Made by a program: the position numbers and the translations under genes
Shown: positions 8,576 through 16,249 of the stretch, piece by piece
Layout: every line of letters starts with the position of its first letter
Position numbering within the stretch: position 1 is the first letter of the stretch
Assembly (NCBI RefSeq): GCF_004403465.1
Contig: NZ_SOGQ01000050.1
Span: 1-64,000, forward strand
Length of the DNA: 64,000 nucleotides
Reading direction: 5' to 3'
DNA from: Cryobacterium sinapicolor
GTDB taxonomy: Bacteria > Actinomycetota > Actinomycetes > Actinomycetales > Microbacteriaceae
Notes under the pieces: generated by a model
Seen by the model: only the letters and a program-made list of their open reading frames with translations
What the model was told of the DNA's origin: nothing
Database searches by the model: none

Positions 8576-8908
8576 GTGGTCGAGAAACGAACAACACCCA
8601 TCCCGGTCCGGCGTGCTCTGCGTGAACTTGGTACAGACGTTCAGACATGGCGCAAACTTCTCGGGTTGACTGCTGCGCAGGTCGCGGACCGTGCCGGTAT
8701 GAGCCGGGCCACCCTCCACAAGCTTGAATCGGGGCAGGGAGGCGTCAGCCTCGAGACCGCGCTGCGTGTCTTCCGGGCACTGGGAATCATGGACACCGTC
8801 GTTGAAAGCGCCGACCCTTATCGCAGCGACATCGGCCGGCGGCGCTCGGAGGAAGTTCTCCCGCAGCGTGTGCGTCAGAGCCTGCCGAAGAAACAGGCCG
8901 ATGTCTGA
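8576..8908 (+). CDS. hipB: XRE-family regulator, HipB-like antitoxin
   Basis: The product is 110 aa with one helix-turn-helix of the Cro/CI type (TWRKLLGLTAAQVADRAGMS followed by RATLHKLESGQGGVSLETALRV). HipB proteins repress their own operon and neutralise the HipA kinase. GTG 8576 was chosen because GGGAGGAG is six bases upstream; a TATAAT-like -10 lies at 8546-8551. The last eight bases overlap the ATG of a hipA fragment at 8901, the usual hipBA layout. With the toxin truncated this is an orphan antitoxin that may still act as a DNA-binding protein. Confidence 0.8.
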   Translation: MVEKRTTPIPVRRALRELGTDVQTWRKLLGLTAAQVADRAGMSRATLHKLESGQGGVSLETALRVFRALGIMDTVVESADPYRSDIGRRRSEEVLPQRVRQSLPKKQADV

Positions 8909-9257
8909 CGCTGAAGTCTGGGTGCAAATAAGCGATGTCGACGTCCGCGCAGGCACGGTCTACGCGCATCGTCGACGCAACTCAGAGAGCGCCACGTTCA
9001 CCTACGACATCGATTATCTGGCCAGACCAGACGCGTACTCCCTCGATCCGGGACTGCCGCTCTCATCCGGGTCCTTCAACACTGCGGACGGGCGTCGCCT
9101 ATTCGGGGTGTTCACGGACTGCGCTCCCGACCGCTGGGGACGCAAACTCATTGAACGATCCGAACGTCACCGTGCTACCCAAGGCGGTGTCGCTGAACGC
9201 AGTTTCGGTGAACTGGACTACACGCTCGGTGTTCGCGACGACCTACGTCAAGGCGGA
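8901..9257 (+). pseudogene. hipA: HipA-family kinase, 5' fragment only
   Basis: HipA toxins are Ser/Thr kinases of about 400 aa. This fragment keeps ~118 residues: MSDAEVWVQISDVDVRAGTV, then FTYDIDYLARPDAYSLDPGL, FGVFTDCAPDRWGRKL and SFGELDYTLGVRDDLRQG, which is the HipA N-terminal subdomain. After about 9257 the sequence is that of a WS/DGAT acyltransferase in another frame, so the kinase domain with its catalytic Asp is missing. It starts with ATG inside the hipB stop region. Confidence 0.78.
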
Positions 9258-10473
9258 ACCATGCCCCTCCCCGGGAGGAGAGCCTGCGGTCCTCGAGGTC
9301 GCCGCGAGGATAATCGGCACGCGACTGCCCTTCGACCGGCCGCTCTGGTCAGCGACGCTCGTGACCGAGGCGAAGGCCCATGCCGGGGAGGAGGTCAGGG
9401 ATACTTCCAGTTCTGGTGCTGGGGATGCCGCCTCGGTGTCGGCTCTCATCATTGTGTTCCACCATGTGCTCGCCGACGGGATCGGTGGACTCGCCGTGCT
9501 CGCAAACCTCGTCGACGGGCCGGACCCAGCCGGTTCAACAGCACCCCGTGAGAGGCCCGGCGGAGGGAGTGGCGGCGGGTCCGCTCGCCCGATCTTCCCT
9601 CGGCCGGCGCCCTCTTCAGCCGCCCTCGTAGCCGATGCCCGTGCCGAACGCATCCGTTCGCTGCGTCGACTACCCACCGACCTGCGTCGCCTCGCCGGGG
9701 CAGCCGCCGTGCTCCGCACCGCAGTGCGCGTGCACGTGAAGCCGAGCTCGCTCAACCGGCACACAGGCACCCGGCGTCGGTTTGCGAGCATCCGCCTGGA
9801 CCTCGCCCGGGTACACGCAGCGGCCCGCGCCCACGACGCCACCGTAAACGATGTAGTGCTCACGGCCATCGCCGGCGCTCTAAATCGCCTACTTATCTCT
9901 CGCGGTGAGGTCCCCGGACAGCCCGCACCTCCCGGCGAATTTGGCACCGGCGGTACCGGCGACCCCGACCGCGGTCCCGGCACCATCGTCATTTCCGTCC
10001 CGTTCTCCGCTCGAACCCGCACAAACGCGGGGGACCTGGGAAACCAGAGCGGCGCGGTCCCACTCGCCCTGCCCGGCTCAGGCGACCCGTTCGACCGACT
10101 CGCCGTGGTCGCGGGGGTCACCCGCACCGTCAAGACGTCCCCGCCCGGTGCCTCGACAGCGCTGCTCGGCCCGTTCTTCCGGTTGCTCGCCCAGCTCGGC
10201 CTGTTCCAGTGGTTCATCGACTGGCAGCGTCTCATTCACACGTTCGCGACCAACCTGCGCGGCCCGCAGACTCCGATCACGCTCTTCGGGTGCCCCGTCA
10301 CCGACCTCGTGCCCCTCACCGTCCCGACCGGCAATGTCACGATCTCGTTCGCCGTGCTCTCCTACGCGGGCACCCTCCGCGTCACGATTACCGCCGATCC
10401 GGAGGCCTGCCCCGACCTCCCGACCCTCCGCCGCGCCCTCACAGCCGAGCTCGATGCCCTCGCCCCGGGCTGA
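9258..10473 (+). pseudogene. Wax ester synthase/diacylglycerol acyltransferase (WS/DGAT), 5'-truncated
   Basis: WS/DGAT enzymes esterify acyl-CoA with fatty alcohols or diacylglycerol to make storage lipid. The sequence retains about 400 of the usual 450-470 residues, beginning at PAVLEVAARIIGTRLPFDRP, with the catalytic HHxxxDG motif as FHHVLADGIGG, then TVNDVVLTAIAGALNRLL, VPFSARTRTNAGDLGNQ and the C-terminal VSFAVLSY-type segment (ISFAVLSYAGTLRVTITADP). The N-terminus and start codon are replaced by the hipA fragment. The catalytic residues survive but no proper start is visible. Confidence 0.75.
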
Positions 10474-10637
10474 CGCAGCGAGCTGGTTCGGTCAGCCCTC
10501 ACGCCCTGGGAATCCGGCTGGCAAGCACTCTTCGCGGCGGCCTGCGGCCCGCCCCGATCCGTTTGCTTCGCCGATCCTCCGGCTTGCGGGCAGGCAGGCC
10601 AAGAGTTGGATCCGGTTCGATCCGTAGGATTACCCTC

Positions 10638-11102
10638 ATGCTCCCAAACGCTGAACTCACAGTGCCGACGGCCCAAGACCTTGAGCTCGTTGAGCTCGCA
10701 AGGGAGGTCATCGACGCGAACACGGATGCCGGGGCCGACGAAGATGGTGCACAGACTATGGGCGCGGCAGTTCGAGACGCCGACGGCCGTATGTTCGCTG
10801 GGGTGAATCTGTTCCACTTCACCGGCGGTCCGTGCGCCGAGCTGGTTGCACTTGGCGCGGCGCGTGCACAGGGCGGGCGAGAAATCACGACAATCGTCGC
10901 TGTTGGCAATCACGGACGCGGTGTTGTCGGCCCATGCGGGCGTGACAGACAGGTCCTTTTCGATTACTACCCAGGCATCAGGGTGCTTCTTCCAACCGCC
11001 GAGGGCGTTCGCGTCGCCACCATTGAGACCCTGCTGCCGTTTGCCGCAGCATGGACCATGGAAGGCGGCACTCAACAGTTCGACGGGGAGCGCTTTCGCT
11101 GA
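10638..11102 (+). CDS. Cytidine/blasticidin-S-deaminase-like protein
   Basis: The 154-aa product aligns with zinc deaminases of the cytidine deaminase fold and most resembles blasticidin-S deaminase in layout: FTGGPCAELVALGAARAQGG, IVAVGNHGRGVVGPCG, VLFDYYPGIRVLLPT and LLPFAAAWT. The CAE motif with catalytic Glu is intact. In the second motif the usual PCGxC zinc pair is PCGRD, so the third cysteine ligand is Asp. The enzyme may use Asp as ligand or be impaired. ATG 10638 follows a weak GTAGGA site. A relic of its 3' end lies at 6207-6304. Bases 10474-10637 contain no recognisable gene. Confidence 0.75.
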   Translation: MLPNAELTVPTAQDLELVELAREVIDANTDAGADEDGAQTMGAAVRDADGRMFAGVNLFHFTGGPCAELVALGAARAQGGREITTIVAVGNHGRGVVGPCGRDRQVLFDYYPGIRVLLPTAEGVRVATIETLLPFAAAWTMEGGTQQFDGERFR

Positions 11103-11516
11103 CGTCGAGCGGGATTGAATGAGCTCCTCGTGCGTCCTTGTGTGCCTACCGCGGCGGATCGCGCCGCTGTGCAAGCATTTCGTATGCAGATCACCATGCG
11201 GCAGGCCACCTCCACCGATTACTCCTGCCTTTTAGATCTCCACGAGAGCGCGATGGCAGCCTGTGTCTCCCCGCCGATCTTGATAATCAGGCGCGCCGAA
11301 TCCCCGGCTTGGACGGCCTTCACCGTGAGGGCGTCAAAGACGACCGCCCCGTCTTCGCTGTCTTCACGGACGGAGCCCGCATTATCGGCCAGGTCCCAGC
11401 CTCAGCCCGGTCCGGTCCGGTCCGGTCGGGCTCAGTGGACTCATGCCTATCGTTACAATGGGCGTGTCGCTCGGGCGGTCCGTCCGACTGCTGACGTGGT
11501 CGGAGGGTCTTGTCCG
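11103..11516. other. Intergenic stretch without a convincing gene
   Basis: No intact gene is visible. Bases from ATG 11184 read MQITMRQATSTDY and LLDLHESAMAA, which resembles the first residues of a GNAT acetyltransferase, but the similarity stops after about 30 codons. A short TCCGG tandem repeat (period 5, about five units) sits near 11408-11430. Confidence 0.4.
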
Positions 11517-12164
11517 TTGAACACCGCTTCACTTGTGCTTCGCTTGCCATTCCGTGGTCGGTGGACAGCAGAGAACAGCCCGGCTAACCGTGTTCCCAGC
11601 CATGGAACTCATCTGTACGGCACGACATTCGCGATCGACTTCCTCGCCGTAGACGAACTCGGTCATTCAGCGAAACGCGGTTGGCGCTCGGTGTTGGCAA
11701 CGGAATCCCCGGGGGTCTTTGTCGGATTCGGCGCACCGATCCTGGCACCGGTATCGGGCATTGTCGTTGCCACGATCGACGGCGAGCGTGATCACGAAGC
11801 CCGCCGCTCGCAAGTGGCGCTGATTCCGTACGCGCTGTCCCAAGCTCGCCGGGTTCGAGAGGGCGTGCGCTCGATTGCGGGGAATCACGTGGTCATCGCG
11901 CTGGAGCCGACCGGGCCTTTCGTGCTCATCGCCCATCTCCAGCGCGGATCGGTGAGGGTGGAGATTGGATCAGTGGTCAAGGTCGGCGAGCCTATTGGAG
12001 CATGCGGCAATTCGGGCAATAGCACGCAGCCTCACGTACACGTGCAAGTCACTGACTCAACTATCTGGCCGACGGCGCGCGGCAGGCCAATCGTCTTTGA
12101 GCGCCCTCAGGTCGATGGTGGCAACTGGCTTCCGAGGAACGGGGAGACCTTCACCGCCTCCTGA
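11517..12164 (+). CDS. M23 (LytM-type) metallopeptidase domain protein
   Basis: The product (about 215 aa) is an M23 peptidase domain with little else: the H-x3-D zinc site region SHGTHLYGTTFAIDF, the core strands APVSGIVVATIDGERDHEA, AGNHVVIAL and FVLIAHLQRGSVRV, and the HxH motif in QPHVHVQVT. M23 enzymes cut glycine-containing peptide links of peptidoglycan. No signal peptide or membrane anchor is visible, so an exported role is uncertain. TTG 11517 is preferred because GGAGGG is nine bases upstream; GTG 11496 is in frame. Confidence 0.72.
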   Translation: MNTASLVLRLPFRGRWTAENSPANRVPSHGTHLYGTTFAIDFLAVDELGHSAKRGWRSVLATESPGVFVGFGAPILAPVSGIVVATIDGERDHEARRSQVALIPYALSQARRVREGVRSIAGNHVVIALEPTGPFVLIAHLQRGSVRVEIGSVVKVGEPIGACGNSGNSTQPHVHVQVTDSTIWPTARGRPIVFERPQVDGGNWLPRNGETFTAS

Positions 12165-12224
12165 ATTGCGCACGGACCCGTTCCCGGTGAGCACGTCATC
12201 ACGGCCGATAGTGGTGGTCGATGA

Positions 12225-12400
12225 CTAGCGAGCCTGCGCCGCCGTTGCGAACGTCTGCAGTCCGGCGACGCGGAGCACGTCGAGCGTACCGGCATCCGCT
12301 GAGCCCGGCTCTGCGGTGTGATGACGAGGCGCAGGTCGCTCCCGGGCACGGTGGGCACGTCGCAATCAAGGGTGATCTTGCCGACGAGAGCCGACGCGAT
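12225..12400 (-). pseudogene. MmyB-type XRE regulator, C-terminal remnant
   Basis: On the minus strand the sequence reads LVGKITLDCDV then VPGSDLRLV, and, after a one-base frame change near 12325, EPGSADAGTLDVLRVAGLQT ending at TAG 12225-12227. This is the last ~55 residues of the MmyB-like ligand-binding domain found behind an HTH in many actinobacterial regulators. The HTH half is absent and the frame is broken, so it is a relic. The remaining bases up to 12556 show nothing else. Confidence 0.6.
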
Positions 12401-12556
12401 CGTCTTACGCTCGGCGAGGGCGCAGGTGTCGGATTCGAGGCCGCCAGCCGCCTCGTGGCCCTCGGACCCACGGTCTACCTCGCGGCGCAACCCCGAGAAG
12501 GGCCGCGGCCGCTCGCCAGCCAGACCGACCGGTCGGTTCTCGGATAGGATGATTGC

Positions 12557-13090
12557 ATGGATCGTCGATCACTCATTCTCACAGCCGCCCGAAACCTCAC
12601 TCTCGAGCGTGGTGTCGTACCGTCGCTGAACAGCACCGCGAGTGCCGCGGGGGTGTCAAAGGGCGGACTGATCCACCATTTTCCTTCGCGCGCGGCTCTT
12701 GTTCAGGGCTTGGCCATCGAGGCGTTGGAGGAGCTCGACGCGGCGATGATTACGGCGTCGATGGACGGCCGGGCGGCGGAAGCCTGGCTCAGGCTTTCCG
12801 TGCCGACCGGTGAGGACGTGGCTCTGTTTCGCGCTTTGGCCGTCGCGCACCGGGCGGTCGAGTCTCCGGGTGATGACGTCGCCGCCGCCGCGCAGGAAGC
12901 CGTCTCTCAGTGGGAGGCGATGATTCAGAGGGAAACGGGTGACGCAACGCGCGCGAGGGTGATCCGCCTCGTCGGGGACGGGCTCGCCGCCAACGTGATC
13001 GCCGGCATAGAGCCTGCCCCCACCCCCGCACAACTCGACACCCTCATCGACGCCCTGATTCCTCGACCCGGAGGCGCGTCACGACAATGA
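12557..13090 (+). CDS. TetR-family transcriptional regulator
   Basis: The 177-aa protein begins with a TetR helix-turn-helix: RSLILTAARNLTLERG, then STASAAGVSKGGLIHHFPS and RAALVQGLAIEALEE. The C-terminal domain is the ligand-binding/dimer part and is not similar to a characterised subgroup that I recognise. Its stop overlaps the ATG of the next gene (ATGA at 13087-13090), so it is translationally coupled to a GAP/LysE-like membrane protein that it probably controls. Confidence 0.88.
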   Translation: MDRRSLILTAARNLTLERGVVPSLNSTASAAGVSKGGLIHHFPSRAALVQGLAIEALEELDAAMITASMDGRAAEAWLRLSVPTGEDVALFRALAVAHRAVESPGDDVAAAAQEAVSQWEAMIQRETGDATRARVIRLVGDGLAANVIAGIEPAPTPAQLDTLIDALIPRPGGASRQ

Positions 13091-13755
13091 GTGGAGCACT
13101 ACTGGGCGCCATTGCCGGCCTAGCGGCCCTCGACGCTTTCAACCCGGCAACCATCGTCGCCGTCACACTGATCCTGCTCGCTGCACCCAGCAGGCCCGGA
13201 CTGACGGCACTGGTGACTATCTTCGGCGCGGCCACAACCGTGTTCCTGGCAGGCGCAGCACTGTTTCTCGGTGCTAGCGCAGCCGCAGGCGCGGTCGGCG
13301 GCATCGTGCTCGCGCTGCGCTATGTCGCCTTCGGCGCAGCGGGAGCCGCGCTGGTTATCGCGGGCGTTCGACGCTTCCGAACCCGACCCCGCAAACCCAT
13401 CGAACTGCCCGCCTGGTTCACCCCGTGGACTGCATTCCCTTTCGGTGCACTCCTCACCGCCGCCGATCTGCCCAACGCATTCCCTTACTTCATCGCTATC
13501 GAAAGGCTCATCGACGCCCAAGCCAGCACCGGTGTAGCGCTCCTGGTGCTCGCCGGGTATACCGTCATCTATTGCTTACCCTGCCTGGTGCTTCTGGTCG
13601 TCGGACTGCTCTCTCGCCAACGAACCCGTGCGCTTCTGGCCCGCGTCACGAACCGTTTCGGAACCGGTGCCGTCCCTGCGTCACCGGCAGCGGCGATCGC
13701 GCTTATGACGCTTGGTCTCTTCGTCGGGACCGTGCCCTTCTGGGCTCTCGGCTAA
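13087..13755 (+). CDS. GAP/LysE-like integral membrane protein
   Basis: The 222-aa protein has about six hydrophobic segments and starts MSGALLGAIAGLAALDAFNP, with TAADLPNAFPYFIAIERLI in the middle. This pattern fits the GAP (Sap-like) family of actinobacterial membrane proteins related to LysE exporters; one member addresses glycopeptidolipid to the surface in mycobacteria. It is coupled to the preceding TetR gene by a 4-bp overlap, which suggests an inducible efflux or envelope function. Substrate unknown. Confidence 0.75.
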   Translation: MSGALLGAIAGLAALDAFNPATIVAVTLILLAAPSRPGLTALVTIFGAATTVFLAGAALFLGASAAAGAVGGIVLALRYVAFGAAGAALVIAGVRRFRTRPRKPIELPAWFTPWTAFPFGALLTAADLPNAFPYFIAIERLIDAQASTGVALLVLAGYTVIYCLPCLVLLVVGLLSRQRTRALLARVTNRFGTGAVPASPAAAIALMTLGLFVGTVPFWALG

Positions 13756-13899
13756 CATCGACCACCCGGCGTCAGGCGCACGGCAATTCGGTAGCTGCAC
13801 AGCGGGGCACGACCTCCATCAAGAAGGACGGCGAGAGCGGTTGGGGATCGACGTTTTCGTGGTCGCCGCCCAAACCTCCGAATGGGGAACCTGCCCCGC

Positions 13900-15519
13900 T
13901 CACGGTAGCGTCGCCGCACTCGTGCTTCGACGACGCCCAGAGACCTCCGTCGGAATCCCGCGCGAGAACACCAGGGAGAGCAGGGAGATCACGGTCAGAG
14001 CGAAGAAGGCCCTGCGGAGTGAGGCGACCTGCGATTCGGTGTAGATGCGGCTGAGCGTTTGCGCTTCAGCGGTCGTCAGACCCGTCTCTGTGGCGATGCC
14101 CTCGACGCTCGCGGCTGGCACGATGGCCACTCCTCCCTGCGTCGCCTCGTTCACCGCCGATTGAACCTTGGGTGAGAGGCCACTGCTTGCCACTCCCGAC
14201 GCAAATGACGTCGACAGTGCCGCGATGAGCACTGACCCGATCAGGGCCGTCCCCAGTGAGGACCCCAGATTCTGGAACACACCCTGCAGCCCGCCGACCT
14301 CGCTCGTCTCTTTCTCCGTAACGCTCGACATGTTGACGTTGCCCAGTTGCGACGCGAGCAGGCCCAGGGCCGCCCCTGCGCTGAACATTCCGAGGGCGAA
14401 GGCAACGCTCCTGAGGTCCAGCGACACCGACCCGAGCAGAAGGAGGGAACTGAGCACGAGGATGACTTGGCCCAACCGAACAGTACGGCGCGGTGACCAC
14501 AATCGCGACAGCCGGGTGCCGACGATGGAGAACAGGATAAGGGAGATAGAGAGCGGGAAAACCTTGAGCCCTGTCTGCAGGGCGTCGAGGCCGAGTGTCA
14601 TCTGCAGGTACACGGGCACCATGAAAAACAGGCCTGCCGTGAACGCATACTGTGCACCGAGCACGCTCAGCCCGCTGCGCAGCTGCGCGATCCGGAACAA
14701 CGCCACGTTCAGAAGCGGCGGCCTTCCCATTGCCGCGAGATGCTGCTGGCGACGCACAAAGGCGTAGAGAAGGACGCCTCCGACCAAGATCAACCAGGCT
14801 GTGAGGGAGATGCCAAGTGGAGCGATGGGCACGCCGCCGATTTCGGGCACCTGCAGGGGAGATATCCATCCCCACGTCTTGCTCTGCAGCATCCCGAACA
14901 CCACGCACACCAGGCCGGACGCAGAAAGCAACACACTCAGCACGTCCATGCGCAGGTGCTGCCGCGCTGTCGTGTCGGTCACGTAACGGGAGAGCATCAC
15001 GACACCGACCATGATCAGCACCTCGGCAACGAAGACATAGCGCCAGCTGAAGTATGTTGTGACGAAGCCGCCGATGAGGGGGCCCGCGGCAACCGCTGCC
15101 CCTGAGATCGCCCCGATCACGGCGAATGCGGTGATGCGGTCGCTGCCTTCGTAGTTGTCGGCGATAAGCGCCGCGATGGCCGGGATGACGAGCACCGCGC
15201 CGAGCCCCTCGATGATCGACCAGCCGAGGAACAGCATCTGGATGTTCGGGCTCAGCGAGGTGATCAGCGACCCGAACGCGTAGACGCAGGAACCGATCAC
15301 GAAGGCGCGTCGGCGGCCCCACACATCTCCGAGCTTGGCGCCAAGCAGCATCAGCGCGGCCATCGTCAACGTGTAGAAGGTGATGGCTGCCTGCATGGCG
15401 GCGACCGTGGTGTCGAGGTCAGAGACGACGGTAGAAATCGACACGTTCATAACTGTGCCATCGAGGACCATCACGAACTGGGCGCAGCCGAGAATCGTGA
15501 CGACTGACCACTTCTTCAT
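13900..15519 (-). CDS. EmrB/QacA-family 14-TM MFS drug exporter
   Basis: The product (about 539 aa) is a proton-coupled multidrug transporter of the DHA2 group: N-terminal FVMVLDGTVMNVSISTV (motif D1), motif A LGAKLGDVWGRRRAFVIG, motif C-like AISGAAVAAGPLIGGFVTT, and about 14 helices. ATG 15519 (MKKWSVVTILGC) is chosen because it starts directly before helix 1; a GTG at 15564 would add 15 polar residues. It stands alone, convergent with the GAP gene, and no regulator is adjacent. The substrate cannot be inferred. Confidence 0.85.
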   Translation of the reverse strand: MKKWSVVTILGCAQFVMVLDGTVMNVSISTVVSDLDTTVAAMQAAITFYTLTMAALMLLGAKLGDVWGRRRAFVIGSCVYAFGSLITSLSPNIQMLFLGWSIIEGLGAVLVIPAIAALIADNYEGSDRITAFAVIGAISGAAVAAGPLIGGFVTTYFSWRYVFVAEVLIMVGVVMLSRYVTDTTARQHLRMDVLSVLLSASGLVCVVFGMLQSKTWGWISPLQVPEIGGVPIAPLGISLTAWLILVGGVLLYAFVRRQQHLAAMGRPPLLNVALFRIAQLRSGLSVLGAQYAFTAGLFFMVPVYLQMTLGLDALQTGLKVFPLSISLILFSIVGTRLSRLWSPRRTVRLGQVILVLSSLLLLGSVSLDLRSVAFALGMFSAGAALGLLASQLGNVNMSSVTEKETSEVGGLQGVFQNLGSSLGTALIGSVLIAALSTSFASGVASSGLSPKVQSAVNEATQGGVAIVPAASVEGIATETGLTTAEAQTLSRIYTESQVASLRRAFFALTVISLLSLVFSRGIPTEVSGRRRSTSAATLP

Positions 15520-15634
15520 ACCCAGCCTCGCCTTCGGTTCACCACTGGGCAGTGTAGGCCGCACCGATTGCGCGCGCCACGAGTCGGCGAGCTCGGGCGA
15601 ATCGCCCGAGAGGACAATTCATCGCTCGGTGGCG

Positions 15635-15785
15635 ATGCGCGACGACGAGCTCGGTGCCGCGTTCGCGGACGCCTGGAACGCTCTCCCGAAGGTCGTCTTC
15701 AGCCGTACTCTCCACAGCGTTTTGCCAACGCCCGGCTCGCCGCGGCGTCAGTGGGTGAGGAGGTCGCTGCGTCGCTGGGGCCGTG
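15635..15785 (+). pseudogene. RibD/dihydrofolate-reductase-like fragment
   Basis: The plus strand reads FADAWNALPKVVFSRTLHSV and then, after a frame change near 15715, NARLAAASVGEEVAASLG. This combination is characteristic of the middle of dihydrofolate-reductase-family (RibD C-terminal) proteins, where KVVFSRTL-SVE-NARL is common. Only about 50 residues survive and the frame is broken. It lies between the MFS exporter and a VOC gene. Confidence 0.55.
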
Positions 15786-15787
15786 TG

Positions 15788-16192
15788 TCACTCCGGCCCA
15801 TTCTCGTAACCGATCAGCCACTGGAGTCCATGACGATCGATGACCTGGCCATCCGAAGCCCCCCAAGGCTTTAATGAAAGGTCGTCAATGACCGTTCCGC
15901 CGACAGAGAGTTTGTCGAACCACTCACGGAGAACGTCGGGTTCCGCGATGCCCAGCAACGCAAGCCTCACGCCTTCGAGCTGGACGCTGCCCTCGCCTAC
16001 TGCCGCATCAGATCCCATCAGGACGACGACGCCCTCGAGCAGCCCGTGAGCTATGGCATGTGGCGGTCCGTCGCTGCGACCGAAATCCTCGTAGGTGTGC
16101 AGGAGGAGCTCTCCACCGAAAACATCCGCATAGAAGCCGAGTGCTTCACGCGCTGTGCCGGGGAACGTGACATATATCTGTGGCGCCGTCAT
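15788..16192 (-). CDS. PhnB-like VOC-family protein
   Basis: The 134-aa protein has two VOC half-repeats: APQIYVTFPGTAREALGFYA, DVFGGELLLHTYEDFG and, at the C-terminus, DDLSLKPWGASDGQVIDRHG with WLIGYEN. PhnB-like (glyoxalase/3-demethylubiquinone-type) proteins bind a metal and have varied or unknown substrates. ATG 16192 is used; a GTG two codons earlier is possible. No strong ribosome site is seen. It is single-gene, downstream of malate synthase in the opposite sense of use but on the same strand. Confidence 0.78.
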   Translation of the reverse strand: MTAPQIYVTFPGTAREALGFYADVFGGELLLHTYEDFGRSDGPPHAIAHGLLEGVVVLMGSDAAVGEGSVQLEGVRLALLGIAEPDVLREWFDKLSVGGTVIDDLSLKPWGASDGQVIDRHGLQWLIGYENGPE

Positions 16193-16249
16193 GCGCACAT
16201 CATATAGAACGCTCTCCCGATGATATGAGATCCCAGCACTGGTCGGCTC

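Noticed and set aside
8510-9257. A functional HipBA toxin-antitoxin system
   Set aside because: hipA retains only the N-terminal ~118 residues; the kinase domain is missing.
11184-11275. GNAT acetyltransferase gene start
   Set aside because: Only about 30 residues look GNAT-like and no continuation was found in any frame; kept as a comment on the intergenic stretch.
13756-13899. Terminator between the GAP and MFS genes
   Set aside because: No convincing stem with T run was found in this convergent spacer.
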